NCBI RefSeq assembly: GCF_050402865.1
Contig: NZ_BAABMF010000001.1
Coordinates: 715,542-779,541, forward strand
Length of the DNA: 64,000 nucleotides
Direction of reading: 5' to 3'
Source: Clostridium_AF sediminicola
Lineage (GTDB): Bacteria; Bacillota; Clostridia; Clostridiales; Clostridiaceae
Shown piece by piece: positions 36,336 to 45,547 of the stretch (its first letter is position 1; each line of letters opens with the position of its first letter). The translations under genes were made by a program, and so were the position numbers. Below the pieces are notes generated by a model, which saw nothing but the letters and a program-made list of their open reading frames with translations, was not told the DNA's origin and did not search any database.

Positions 36336-37187
36336 TTAACTCTCATTTTCTTTTTTATAATTTATAGGCGAAATATTCATATTTTTTTTAAATTGTTTTG
36401 AAAAATAATTGCTATCTACAAATCCGCAATCTGCTGCAATTTCAGTAATACTTTTATTAGTGTTAGCCAACAAATAACATGCATATTTTATTCTCAATTG
36501 TAAGATATGATTCATAGGGGTAGTCTTGTAATTTTCTTTAAATATTCTTGTAAACTGCCTTGTCGATAAACATGCCTTTTGTGCTAGCTCATCCACATTT
36601 ATTTTTTTTGTATAATTAGACTCTAAAAATTCAACAGCTTGGGCAAGTTTATCTTTTTTATCATAACTATCATTTACACATGACATATATAATCTTGATA
36701 AAAAAGTAACTAATATCATAAAGTAAGAATGAAAAATCATATCAAATCCATGTTTTTTTTCATTGTACTCAACAATCATTTTATCTATGATAGAGTTTAC
36801 AAACATTTGACTACTGTAATCAAGTATCATTTTATTCTTATCGCTAAACTGACTTTTATGAAAGGACTCCACTACGAACAAATCTTTAAATCCAGAGATT
36901 TCTTTTATGTTTCCAGCAGATTGCATTAATTGTTTATCATTATAAAACACACTATACATCTCTAAATTCTCAACATTTTTAAAGCCATGGCTACAATTTT
37001 TATTTATTACATAAACCTGCCCTACCTTTGCCTTAAATTCTTTATTATCAATTAAATGCACCGCACTCCCTTGTGTAATTATTCATAACTGAGAGTACTC
37101 ATGCTTATGCATTGGATAATCGGAATTTAAACAACTTACCTTAGCATAATAAGGTACTATCATATTTTTTTGCTTATTTTTTTCCAT
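36336..37187 (-). CDS. AraC-family regulator with in-frame UGA (possible selenoprotein)
   Basis: A 283-codon frame if the UGA at 37083-37085 (codon 35) is read through. Upstream of it the peptide has the AraC cupin start (Y-P-M-H-K-H-E-Y-S-Q-L), and downstream it continues without a break (I-I-T-Q-G-S-A-V-H-L-I-D). This shows that both parts were one domain. The C-terminal ~100 residues carry two helix-turn-helix motifs (KINVDELAQKACLSTRQFTRIF and SITEIAADCGFVDSNYFSKQF). A SECIS-like hairpin with loop GGU lies 20 nt after the UGA. It sits next to selD. Alternatives: a nonsense mutation of a Trp codon, or a truncated protein started at the GTG 37061 (AAGGGAG 4 nt upstream). Confidence 0.75.
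37054..37068 (-). promoter_or_regulatory. SECIS-like hairpin after the UGA of the AraC-family gene
   Basis: RNA GAGUGC-GGU-GCAUUU: 6 bp including two G-U pairs, loop GGU as in grdB, 20 nt after the UGA. The geometry fits the bacterial rule, but a stem this short can occur by chance. Confidence 0.5.
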
Positions 37188-37263
37188 GTTTTATAAAAGC
37201 ACCTACCCTTCTTCAATTCATCGTTTATTTTAATAATACTATTTTATCATTGATTTTTAGAAT

Positions 37264-38073
37264 CTAAAATTTATTTAATGACTGAGTAATTGTATCATAT
37301 ATTTCCCTATTTACAGCTGTCACCACAACATTTCCTTTGAAATTTGAACTTTCCATAGAAATTATTTTCACAATAGCTCCCGCTTCTCTTGCTAGCAAAA
37401 TACCCGGCGAAATTTCCCATAACCTCTTAGAAAACATTATGTGAGCGTGTGTTTTACCAGACGCAACAAAAGAAAAATCTATACTAGAAGATCCTTGAAT
37501 TCTTATTTTATTTACTTTATCGTGTAATTCCTCTATTAGTTTCAATTGAATCTTTCTAGATTGAGGATTCGATTTTGAAAAATCCCCAAAACTGATTATG
37601 GAATTTTTAGTATGTACTTTTTTTGATACATTCACCAATTTTCCATTCACTAATAAACCTTTGTTTTTTATAGCTAGATAAAACTCATCAATTTCTGGTA
37701 AATAAACAGCTGCTAAAAGTTCTTCTTTGTTTTTCAATAAACATATTTGCACACCATAAAATGGATTATTTACTGTAAAATTTAAAGTTCCATCGATTGG
37801 ATCTAAAATCCAAGTGTATTCATTTGTCAAGTCATCATTACAACTTTCTTCACCAATTATTTTGTGCTGTGGAAATTTTTCAAGTATTTTGGATACAATA
37901 TAATTTTCCATAGAAATATCTTTTGCAGTAACTATATCCTGCTCACCCTTTTCCTTGACGTCTAAAGGTATGTCTTTATTTAATAATATTGTTTTACATC
38001 CTTCCTTAATTACTGCTTCAATGAATATTGCAGTTTCACAAAAATTAATTGATTTTGAATCATACTTTTTCAT
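37264..38073 (-). CDS. Inositol monophosphatase family protein
   Basis: A 269-residue Mg-dependent phosphatase. Motifs: IIGEESC (~75, metal Glu), W-I-L-D-P-I-D-G-T-L-N-F (~90-101) and WEISPGILLAREAGA (~215, in place of the usual WDxAAG). The changed last motif (E for D) sits at a metal ligand and may alter the substrate. Members act on inositol phosphate, PAP or fructose bisphosphate. Lies 76 bp upstream of the AraC-family gene on the same strand. Confidence 0.85.
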   Translation of the reverse strand: MKKYDSKSINFCETAIFIEAVIKEGCKTILLNKDIPLDVKEKGEQDIVTAKDISMENYIVSKILEKFPQHKIIGEESCNDDLTNEYTWILDPIDGTLNFTVNNPFYGVQICLLKNKEELLAAVYLPEIDEFYLAIKNKGLLVNGKLVNVSKKVHTKNSIISFGDFSKSNPQSRKIQLKLIEELHDKVNKIRIQGSSSIDFSFVASGKTHAHIMFSKRLWEISPGILLAREAGAIVKIISMESSNFKGNVVVTAVNREIYDTITQSLNKF

Positions 38074-38181
38074 ATTTTTCTACTCCATTGCTTTCATAAG
38101 ATTAAAATAATATTACTAAAAATCTATTATAACATATATTATTTCTAAAGCTTATTAGTAATCCTAATATTCAATATATTT

Positions 38182-38889
38182 TTAGTTTACACAAATTTCA
38201 TCCTTAAAGTTTAGAAAAGTCTTATCTCCTATACCACTTACTTTCTTAATATCCTCAATTCTTTTAAAAGTACCATTTTCTTTTCTATAATTAATTATCT
38301 TTTCAGCTGTAACATCTCCTATACTATTTAAGGTTTTCAAAGCATTTTTATCTGCTGTATTTATATTTACTAAATTAGAACTTTTAGAATCTTGGCCTTT
38401 CTCCATGTCATAATTATTATCTATCACAATGTCATTTTCACTACTATTGAATACACTAACTAGATTATCTCCAAATTCTTTTGCTTCTACTGTGCTATAT
38501 ACTACAATAGTTTCTTCATCATATATCTTTTCAGCTAAATGCAAATTTTTGGTGTATGCATTTTTATCAAATCCCCCTGCTAAATCTATCAAATCATACA
38601 ACCTGCTTCCTTCTTCCAAGGAATAAACATTAGGATTCTGAACAAAACCTTTTATTTCAACCATAATTAATTTTTTATTTTTTTCTTGATCTATAACATC
38701 AGAATTATCCACTAATATTTCTTCTATTTCTTTATCATTTTTTGTATCTTCAACAATTTGTTCTTCAAAAATATCTTCATTTTTATTACTAACAACATTT
38801 TTATTTGTAATATAATATCCGACAGTTAAAAAAACGCAAACAATTATACCAATGACTAAAGTGCCAATAGTTTTATTTTTTTCATTCAA
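38182..38889 (-). CDS. comEA: ComEA-like DNA-binding protein (SLBB + helix-hairpin-helix)
   Basis: A 235-residue protein with one N-terminal TM helix (about residues 9-28) and an acidic linker. Then come an SLBB domain (VEIKGFVQNPNVYSLEEGSRLYDLI, ~75-130) and a C-terminal pair of HhH motifs (NINTADKNALKTLNSIGDVTAEKII ... VSGIGDKTFLNF). This is the layout of the competence DNA receptor ComEA. Start is a TTG with GAGGGTGA upstream. No comEC gene is adjacent, so a role in DNA uptake is likely but not shown. Confidence 0.85.
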   Translation of the reverse strand: MNEKNKTIGTLVIGIIVCVFLTVGYYITNKNVVSNKNEDIFEEQIVEDTKNDKEIEEILVDNSDVIDQEKNKKLIMVEIKGFVQNPNVYSLEEGSRLYDLIDLAGGFDKNAYTKNLHLAEKIYDEETIVVYSTVEAKEFGDNLVSVFNSSENDIVIDNNYDMEKGQDSKSSNLVNINTADKNALKTLNSIGDVTAEKIINYRKENGTFKRIEDIKKVSGIGDKTFLNFKDEICVN

Positions 38890-38978
38890 ATTATCACCCT
38901 CATATCAAAATATTCTTTTTATTTTTAAATTCTTAACATTTTAGATTTATAATAAACACTAAAAATGGAAAAAGTATT

Positions 38979-39007
38979 TTGATAATAATGTATTTTTTTG
39001 TTATACT
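38979..39007 (+). promoter_or_regulatory. Promoter of the D,D-carboxypeptidase gene
   Basis: TTGATA (38979-38984), 17-nt spacer, TATACT (39002-39007), 29 bp before the ATG. Confidence 0.7.
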
Positions 39008-39035
39008 AAAAACATAAATGACTAGGAGGTATTTT

Positions 39036-40340
39036 ATGCGTAAAATTTACAGGGGTTTCTTGACAATAATAATTATATTAGGTTTATTTTCAGCAAATGT
39101 ATTTGCAACAGGTACTGAACCTCCAATTATATCAGCAGATGGTGTCGTACTAATGGATGCTGACTCTGGAAATGTTATTTATTCCAAAAATCTTGATAAT
39201 CAATACCCACCTGCATCAACTACAAAGATAATGACTGCTTTAATAGCTTTAGAAAATACGAATTTGGATGATGAAGTTACAATAGGTAAAGCTCCTCCAT
39301 TTGCAGATGGAAGTAAAATATATATAAATGAAGGCGAAAAACTTTCAATGAGAGATTTACTATATTCACTACTACTTCAATCTGCCAATGATTCTGCTGA
39401 AGCTATAGCTGAACATATTTCCGGTTCTACAGAAGAATTTGCATTATTAATGAATAAAAGAGCAGAGGAACTAGGTTGCAAAAACACAAATTTTGTTAAT
39501 CCTCATGGTCTATATGATGATAATCATAGAACTACTGCTTATGACCTTGCATTAATTTTAAAAGAACTGTGGACATATCCTGAGTTTGTGGAAATAGCCA
39601 CTACATCAATACATCATATTGAACCAACTAATAAACAACCTGAACAAAGAAACCTCTGGAATAAAAATAGATTAATTCAAAAAACAGAGAAATATTATTA
39701 CGAAGGTTGTGAAGGTGGTAAAACTGGCTATACTATCCAATCTAAACACTCATATGTTGCTGTAGCAAAAAAAGAGGAAGTACGACTTGTTGCAGTTCTT
39801 CTTCATGATGAACAACGCACTTATTGGGATGATGTTGGTAAATTATTTGATTGGGGTTTTGAAAATTATTCTAAAGTTAATATTAAAAGTAAAGGAGATT
39901 TGATTCAAACTTATAATGTTAATGAAACTACTTCTATTCCAGTATCAGCAGGTTCTGATTTCAAATATTTACTTGATAATACCACTACTGAAGAACCAAC
40001 TTTTAAAATAATTGAAAAGGATTTGTCAAAAACTTCATTTAAAAAAGGCGATACGATTCTAGCAGCAGATGTTTTACTAGGTGAGAAAAAAATAGGTGAA
40101 ATTCCTGTAGTTGCTGATGAAGATTATTCTTATAAAAAACCTGTATTCCCAACGATAAATGAAAATGAAAAAAGTTTGTTTAGTTCAATACTAACTATTC
40201 TGAAATTTTTAGGACTGGCTCTACTGATAATTGTCATTATTTTAAGAACGAGAAAAGTATATAGAGATAAAAAAAGAAGAAAAGCAAAATACCAACTAAT
40301 GAGAAGAAATGCATATTTTCATAAATATTATAAGAAATAA
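39036..40340 (+). CDS. dacF: D-alanyl-D-alanine carboxypeptidase (penicillin-binding protein, S11)
   Basis: A 434-residue S11 peptidase that trims the terminal D-Ala from peptidoglycan pentapeptides. Signal peptide residues 1-24 (…NVFA). Active-site motifs: S-T-T-K (Ser61), S-A-N (~119) and K-T-G (~224). A C-terminal domain is followed by one TM helix (~395-413) and a basic tail, in place of the usual amphipathic anchor. ATG at 39036 has AGGAGG 7 nt upstream. The spore-cortex DacF or vegetative DacA role cannot be separated by sequence. Confidence 0.9.
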   Translation: MRKIYRGFLTIIIILGLFSANVFATGTEPPIISADGVVLMDADSGNVIYSKNLDNQYPPASTTKIMTALIALENTNLDDEVTIGKAPPFADGSKIYINEGEKLSMRDLLYSLLLQSANDSAEAIAEHISGSTEEFALLMNKRAEELGCKNTNFVNPHGLYDDNHRTTAYDLALILKELWTYPEFVEIATTSIHHIEPTNKQPEQRNLWNKNRLIQKTEKYYYEGCEGGKTGYTIQSKHSYVAVAKKEEVRLVAVLLHDEQRTYWDDVGKLFDWGFENYSKVNIKSKGDLIQTYNVNETTSIPVSAGSDFKYLLDNTTTEEPTFKIIEKDLSKTSFKKGDTILAADVLLGEKKIGEIPVVADEDYSYKKPVFPTINENEKSLFSSILTILKFLGLALLIIVIILRTRKVYRDKKRRKAKYQLMRRNAYFHKYYKK

Positions 40341-40342
40341 GT

Positions 40343-40374
40343 AAAAGGTTCCTTTATTGAAAGGAACCTTTTTT
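40343..40374. terminator. Bidirectional terminator
   Basis: AAAAGGTTCCTTT ... AAAGGAACCTTTTTT hairpin with 4-nt loop between the convergent carboxypeptidase and RluA genes. Confidence 0.9.
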
Positions 40375-41265
40375 AAGTGATAATTTTTTGATTAATACAT
40401 TCATATCTTCAGGTAATGGACATGTTATTCTTATTACCTTCTTTTCTATAGGATGCGGAAACTCAACAGAGTATGCATGAAGCGCTTGTCTATCTAATAG
40501 CTTTGTAGCTTCTTCACCATATAAAGAGTCTCCATATAAAGAATGACCAATACTACTCATATGAACTCTAATTTGATGGGTTCTTCCTGTAATAAGTTCT
40601 AATTTAATCAAAGAGCCTATCTCATTACAACTAATTAAATCATATTTAGTAATACTTCTTTTACCAGCCTTATCAATAAACCTTTTTATTTCACCATCAA
40701 TACTATGTATTGGTTTATCAATTATATCACTTTTTTTTTGAATCATACCATGAACTATAGCAAAATATTCTTTTTTATAAGTCTTCTTTTCCATTTCTTT
40801 GGCTAATCTCATGTGACCAAAAGAGTTTTTTGCTATAACAATAACACCTGTAGTATCTCTATCTAACCTACTTATCAAACGAGGCATAGTTTTTATACCC
40901 TTATCTGCTAAATAGTAAGCCACTCCATTAAGTAAAGTTTCTCTTATATGTTTTTTTGTAGGATGTACAACAATACCAGGTTTCTTTTCTACAGCAATTA
41001 TCAAATCATCCTCATAAAGAATATTTAATTCCAGTTCGTCAGGTTCAATAACATTCTCATCCTCTTCCGGTAAATAAATTCTAAGTTTATCACCTTCAGA
41101 TAATTTTGAAAACAAGGTAGCTTTCCTAAAATTTATTTCAATTCTACCTTCTTTTGCAGTTTTCCTGCAAAATCTACTGGAAAATTCCAGAACTTCACGC
41201 ATGTAAACTTGAACTTTATACCCTTGATACCTAGACTTAATATTAAAGTCAAGACAATTATTCAA
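40354..41265 (-). CDS. RluA-family 23S rRNA pseudouridine synthase
   Basis: A 303-residue enzyme. A short S4-like N-terminal part is followed by the catalytic domain with R-L-D-R-D-T-T-G (catalytic Asp, ~134) and RTHQIRVHMSSIGHSLYGD (~225-243). It isomerises a uridine in rRNA (RluD-like). Its proposed TTG start (41265) overlaps the RidA stop by 8 bp and lacks a clear ribosome binding site, so the true start is uncertain and may be a few codons downstream. Confidence 0.88.
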   Translation of the reverse strand: MNNCLDFNIKSRYQGYKVQVYMREVLEFSSRFCRKTAKEGRIEINFRKATLFSKLSEGDKLRIYLPEEDENVIEPDELELNILYEDDLIIAVEKKPGIVVHPTKKHIRETLLNGVAYYLADKGIKTMPRLISRLDRDTTGVIVIAKNSFGHMRLAKEMEKKTYKKEYFAIVHGMIQKKSDIIDKPIHSIDGEIKRFIDKAGKRSITKYDLISCNEIGSLIKLELITGRTHQIRVHMSSIGHSLYGDSLYGEEATKLLDRQALHAYSVEFPHPIEKKVIRITCPLPEDMNVLIKKLSLKKGSFQ

Positions 41266-41641
41266 CTATAGCAACAACTTCCATTTCAAGTAGAGCATCT
41301 TTTGGTAATTTACCAGCTTGAACACAAGATCTTGCAGGTTGATCTTTAGTGAAGTACTTAGCATAAACTTCATTAACTTTTGCAAAATCATTCATATCTC
41401 TTAAGAAAACAGTAGTTTTAAAAACTTTGTCTAAAGTAGTTCCTGCTTCTTCTAATACTGCTATAATATTTTGAAAAACTCTCTCTGTTGCCATTTCTAC
41501 GTTATCATTGATGAATTCCCCTGTTTCTGGGTTTATTGGAATTTGACCAGAAGTAAATAATAAATTTCCTACCTTTATTGCTTGAGAATATGGCCCAATA
41601 GCAGCCGGTGCTTTTTTTGTACTAATAATTTGTTTTTCCAT
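41258..41641 (-). CDS. ridA: RidA family reactive-intermediate deaminase
   Basis: A 127-residue protein with the RidA pattern: KKAPAAIGPYSQAIKVGNLLFTSGQIP at the start and PARSCVQAGKLPKDALLEMEVVAI at the end, including the conserved Arg and Glu that deaminate enamine/imine intermediates of PLP enzymes. GGAGGC ribosome binding site. Overlaps the RluA gene. Confidence 0.95.
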   Translation of the reverse strand: MEKQIISTKKAPAAIGPYSQAIKVGNLLFTSGQIPINPETGEFINDNVEMATERVFQNIIAVLEEAGTTLDKVFKTTVFLRDMNDFAKVNEVYAKYFTKDQPARSCVQAGKLPKDALLEMEVVAIVE

Positions 41642-41780
41642 AATAAGCCTCCATTTATATTATTTGTATACTAACTGTTCAACTAACTTATATTTTACTA
41701 ACTTTTCTTAAACTTTTCAATATAAACAAGATAAATTTTTTATAAAAAATTTTTTTAATATAAAAAATCTTTTTGTAAAA

Positions 41781-42353
41781 TCATATATTTGCCTTTAAAA
41801 TCAAATCATTTCTAGCATTAACTGTATCTATATGTAGCAATTGGCCTCTTTTAATTATATAATTTATGGTATTATCCAATCCTAATAACAATCCTTCATC
41901 CAAATTGCTAAAAGTTTTTTTTCTCAAAATATCTACTCCAGGAAAATTTCTACTAGGTTCAATATAATCTGCTATATAAATAATCTTTTCTAACAAGCTC
42001 ATATTTTTTCTACCTGTCGTATGATATATAATAGCATTTAAAATTTCATTGTCTTCTATTTTCATCTCAGTTTTTGCAATATATGCTCCAGCAACTCCAT
42101 GTAGCAAAGAAGGATTTTTTAGTGTGACTTCATCTAATTTAAAACCATACTTTTTGCTGTATTCAATAAGCTTTCCATCACTAAGATATTTAGCACAGTC
42201 ATGTACAAGAGCAGCTATCAATGCCTTTTGAACATCAACACCATTTTGCTTTGCAAGTTTTACCGCTGTATCTTTTACTCCAATACAGTGCTCAAATCTT
42301 GTTTTTTTTAAATTAGCCTTTATATATTTAATAATTTTTTCCTCACTCCACAT
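41781..42353 (-). CDS. yqeK: YqeK-type HD-domain Ap4A hydrolase
   Basis: A 190-residue HD-domain phosphohydrolase. Metal ligands: H-C-I-G-V near 21, V-H-D-C-A-K-Y (~48-54) and HTTGRKNMS (~108). The closing segment YIADYIEPSRNFPGVDILR is typical of YqeK, which splits diadenosine tetraphosphate symmetrically. Starts 10 bp after nadD, the standard nadD-yqeK pair. Confidence 0.92.
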   Translation of the reverse strand: MWSEEKIIKYIKANLKKTRFEHCIGVKDTAVKLAKQNGVDVQKALIAALVHDCAKYLSDGKLIEYSKKYGFKLDEVTLKNPSLLHGVAGAYIAKTEMKIEDNEILNAIIYHTTGRKNMSLLEKIIYIADYIEPSRNFPGVDILRKKTFSNLDEGLLLGLDNTINYIIKRGQLLHIDTVNARNDLILKANI

Positions 42354-42363
42354 AATTTACCTC

Positions 42364-42972
42364 TCAACTCTTCTTATATAATCGTAATTCTTTTATCTTA
42401 TTATGTAAATTCCATGGTATTAAGTATGAAACTTCTTTACAATTGCTAATTTTTTCCCGAATAAAAGTAGATGAAATATCTATTAAAGGCATGTCTAAAA
42501 ATATTATTTCTTTATCATATTTTTCTTCAACTAATCTTTTTTGAGTTAATAACTGCTCTTTAGAATAGCCCGCTCTAGTAAATACAACAAAATTGCATTT
42601 TTCGAATATACCTTCGACATTTTTCCATGCATCTAGTTCCATTAAACAATCAGCTCCTGTAATAAAATACCACTCAGTATCAGCCTCAACTTGATAAAGA
42701 TGTTCTACTGTTTTATACGTATAGCTGTATCCCTTACTTTCAATTTCATAATCAGAGACATTAAACTTTTCTTCATCTTCAATAGCTGTTTTCACCAACA
42801 AATATCTTGTTTCAGCATTTGTAATATCTTTTTCTTTTTTGTGAGGTGGATTTCCAGATGGCATGAATATTATTTCATCAAGCTGAAGCCTATACAATGC
42901 TTCATAAGCTATATGCAGATGACCATTATGAATTGGATCAAATGTTCCACCTAAAACTCCTTTTTTCTTCAT
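42364..42972 (-). CDS. nadD: Nicotinate-nucleotide adenylyltransferase
   Basis: A 202-residue nucleotidyltransferase: GGTFDPIHNGHL (residues 6-17) and ISSTFIREKI (~163), the HxGH and ISSTxxR motifs. It makes deamido-NAD from nicotinate mononucleotide and ATP. ATG 42970-42972; the AAAGGA site is 11 nt away. A TTG one codon upstream is possible. An inverted repeat upstream at 43019-43035 may be an operator. Confidence 0.95.
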   Translation of the reverse strand: MKKKGVLGGTFDPIHNGHLHIAYEALYRLQLDEIIFMPSGNPPHKKEKDITNAETRYLLVKTAIEDEEKFNVSDYEIESKGYSYTYKTVEHLYQVEADTEWYFITGADCLMELDAWKNVEGIFEKCNFVVFTRAGYSKEQLLTQKRLVEEKYDKEIIFLDMPLIDISSTFIREKISNCKEVSYLIPWNLHNKIKELRLYKKS

Positions 42973-43018
42973 CAATGTATCATTCCTTTATAAATATAAA
43001 CACTTAATGTTTAAAATG

Positions 43019-43035
43019 TTAGTGTACAACACTAA
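43019..43035. promoter_or_regulatory. Palindrome upstream of nadD
   Basis: TTAGTGT-ACA-ACACTAA, a perfect 7-bp inverted repeat with 3-nt spacer, ~47 bp before the nadD start. Looks like a dimeric repressor site; regulator not identified. Confidence 0.45.
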
Positions 43036-43098
43036 TAGTATATCACAAAGGAGCCTTAGAAAAAATATATATTTAACAAAACTGCTCACATGTAAAAT

Positions 43099-43740
43099 TT
43101 ATCCTCCTAAAGTGATATCTTGCTTATCATACCAACTTATTGCATCATAAAAATGCTGTACTTGAAAATTTGGCCAATAATCATCAATTACATAAAAATC
43201 TGCATATATCGATTGAACAGGTAGAAAACCACTTAGCCTTCTTCTCCCTCCCCACCTAATTATTAGGTCTACTCTTGATATATCATTAGACTTTACATAT
43301 TTTACAATATTCCTATTATCTTCTGACGATCTTTTAAGATGATTCAAATCCCACTGCCATCCATAGTTAACCAAAAAATTAACCTTTATGCCACCTTTAC
43401 CGAAAGATTTTCTCTTTGTATATGGTAATAATTCCTTAGGAAACATATCAGATTCAGTATTTCCAACCACCAACAAGGATGCATCTTCATTTGAAAGTAA
43501 TTTCACAGCGTTAATACACGCATTAGTAAAAGCTAGCCTTTGCTTTGTCGGCCTCTTAGTATTATCTTGTGTAAATCCATAGAAAGTAACCTCTTTAACA
43601 CCTTCCTTTTGACATAATTTAAAAAGTAAAAGCCCAGGATCGATTCCGATGTTGTATCCTTTATCTTTACTCATTCCATTTAATACTGCCCATCTTCTAT
43701 TCCCATCAGGAATAATTCCAATATGCTTTGGTATTCTCAA
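43099..43740 (-). CDS. Divergent undecaprenyl diphosphate synthase family (cis-prenyltransferase)
   Basis: A 213-residue cis-prenyltransferase-like protein. P-D-G-N-R-R-W-A (with the catalytic Asp) replaces the usual MDGNGRWA. FYGFTQDNTKRP matches the YAFSTENWKRP block, and IIRWGGRRRLSGFLPVQSIYADFY matches the C-terminal substrate block. The GHxxG segment is changed to G-Y-N-I-G. It stands alone, not beside cdsA/dxr, so it is probably a specialised paralogue rather than the housekeeping UppS. Likely TTG start with GAGGTG 6 nt upstream; GTG at 43749 is the alternative. Confidence 0.75.
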   Translation of the reverse strand: MRIPKHIGIIPDGNRRWAVLNGMSKDKGYNIGIDPGLLLFKLCQKEGVKEVTFYGFTQDNTKRPTKQRLAFTNACINAVKLLSNEDASLLVVGNTESDMFPKELLPYTKRKSFGKGGIKVNFLVNYGWQWDLNHLKRSSEDNRNIVKYVKSNDISRVDLIIRWGGRRRLSGFLPVQSIYADFYVIDDYWPNFQVQHFYDAISWYDKQDITLGG

Positions 43741-44008
43741 TATTTTCACCTCATATTTTTATAGCCTCTTGATTTATTATTTACAATTACCAAAATATTA
43801 TTTATATTCTTTCCACAAATTACATGTATTCCATCCAGAAATAATAAAAGTCCATAAAGGCTTCCCCTATGTTCCTTATTTTATTTTCTCTATTTAAAGA
43901 TGAAAAATGATAATAATTCTAAATTCTATAATACTTGCTTTTCTTAACATATATTGCATTTGAAGCAATTGACTAAATCTTGTACACTTTTCTTATGGAG
44001 GTGTTCTA

Positions 44009-45547
44009 ATGCACAAAATCTATAATTACATTAAATTTTTCGCAATAATTTTTCTTATAATTTTGATATCTAATTCAAAATCAGTGAATAGTTTGTCTGT
44101 ATTTCAAAATAAACATAATATTTCAACTGTTAAATCTTGGACTGTAAATCTCAATTCAGAAGTTGATCCTATTTCAATTACATCTAATAACATTAGAGTT
44201 ACTGATAAAAATGGTAATCTAGTTAATTCAACTATTTCTATTGGTAAAAACAAAAAATCAATTATTATTGATCCTCCTATGAATAATTATATTCCTGATG
44301 AAAATTATTTTATTAAAATTGAAAATAGTTTGAAATCCAAAAACGGAAAGCTACTAGGAGATTCTTTTAGTATGAAATTCAGTACAATTGATAAGTACGA
44401 AGATACAACAAATTTTAGCAGCTTGCCTAAAATAACCAATTTACAAATCATACAACAACCTATACTAGCTAATAATAAGCTTGATTTGAAAATAAAAACT
44501 AGTACTGATACCGCTACAGAATACAGAGTTTATATACATAAATATATAAATGAATTTTATGATGCAACATATTTATATGAAAATGTAAATTATTTAGAAA
44601 TTACAGATGGTTATACTTCATTAAACAAAGAAGCACAAAATTCCTTTTTATCAATTAATAATGGACTAGCCTCAGGAAAATATAAAATTGTCGTATTTAT
44701 TAAAAGATCCGGTATTGAGGGAAATCACAAAAATCAATATACAGATTATGATAATTTCTATACAAGTTATTTTAGAGTATTGGATAAAGATATTATCCAA
44801 TCCCCTTCTTTAAATGAAACATATAATTTTATTAATTTTGATAAAACTTTAGAAGAAGTAACAAATTATGAATATACCAACGGAGCTCCTGTTCATGACC
44901 ATCATTTAGGAATCAAATGGATAGGAGTAACAGAAAACATAATATCTTATTATATGAATCCTTTTAATTTTTTAGATGACTATGGTAAATATATATTTCT
45001 AGATCTTAGATATATGGACGGTATTTCATCACAAGATTTAAATAATATATTAGTTGGCAAAGGAATTTTAGAAGGAAAAGGACAAGCTTTCTTAGAAGCT
45101 TCAAAATCCAATAACATTAATCCACTATACTTACTTTCTCATAGTTTATTAGAAACAGGTAATGGTAAATCTGTACTAGCTAGAGGTGTACTGGTTACTG
45201 AAGTGGATGGATATCCTGTAACTCCAAAAATAACTTATAACTTGTACGCTGTTGGTGCTTATGATAGTGACCCAAACAAATACGGCTCTGAATATGCTTA
45301 CAAACAAGGTTGGTTTTCAGTAGAAACTGCTCTTTCTGGAGGTGCAGCTTATATAGGAAGTAAATATATAAACAATCCAAAATACAACCAAAATACTTTA
45401 TATGAAATGAGATATAATAACTCAGTAAAGTGGCATCAATATAGTACTGATATTGGGTGGGCATATAAACAAGTAAAAAACATAAAATATTTAATTGATA
45501 AAGTGAATAATGCTAAACCTGTTTTTGAAATTCCTGTTTATAAATAA
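44009..45547 (+). CDS. Secreted glucosaminidase with SbsA-type Ig-like domain
   Basis: A 512-residue secreted cell-wall hydrolase. Signal peptide residues ~1-28. An SbsA Ig-like (Big_5) domain occupies ~35-125, a linker/second beta domain ~140-260, and an endo-beta-N-acetylglucosaminidase (GH73, LytD-like) domain ~340-510. The catalytic-type Glu lies in SHSLLETGNGKS (~381) and the later motif is NLYAVGAYD. It probably trims peptidoglycan during growth or sporulation. GGAGGTG ribosome binding site, single gene. Confidence 0.82.
   Translation: MHKIYNYIKFFAIIFLIILISNSKSVNSLSVFQNKHNISTVKSWTVNLNSEVDPISITSNNIRVTDKNGNLVNSTISIGKNKKSIIIDPPMNNYIPDENYFIKIENSLKSKNGKLLGDSFSMKFSTIDKYEDTTNFSSLPKITNLQIIQQPILANNKLDLKIKTSTDTATEYRVYIHKYINEFYDATYLYENVNYLEITDGYTSLNKEAQNSFLSINNGLASGKYKIVVFIKRSGIEGNHKNQYTDYDNFYTSYFRVLDKDIIQSPSLNETYNFINFDKTLEEVTNYEYTNGAPVHDHHLGIKWIGVTENIISYYMNPFNFLDDYGKYIFLDLRYMDGISSQDLNNILVGKGILEGKGQAFLEASKSNNINPLYLLSHSLLETGNGKSVLARGVLVTEVDGYPVTPKITYNLYAVGAYDSDPNKYGSEYAYKQGWFSVETALSGGAAYIGSKYINNPKYNQNTLYEMRYNNSVKWHQYSTDIGWAYKQVKNIKYLIDKVNNAKPVFEIPVYK

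Noticed and set aside
41700..41780. Possible replication or structural element from long A/T runs
   Set aside because: Only AT-rich homopolymer sequence typical of this genome; no DnaA-box cluster or strong hairpin.
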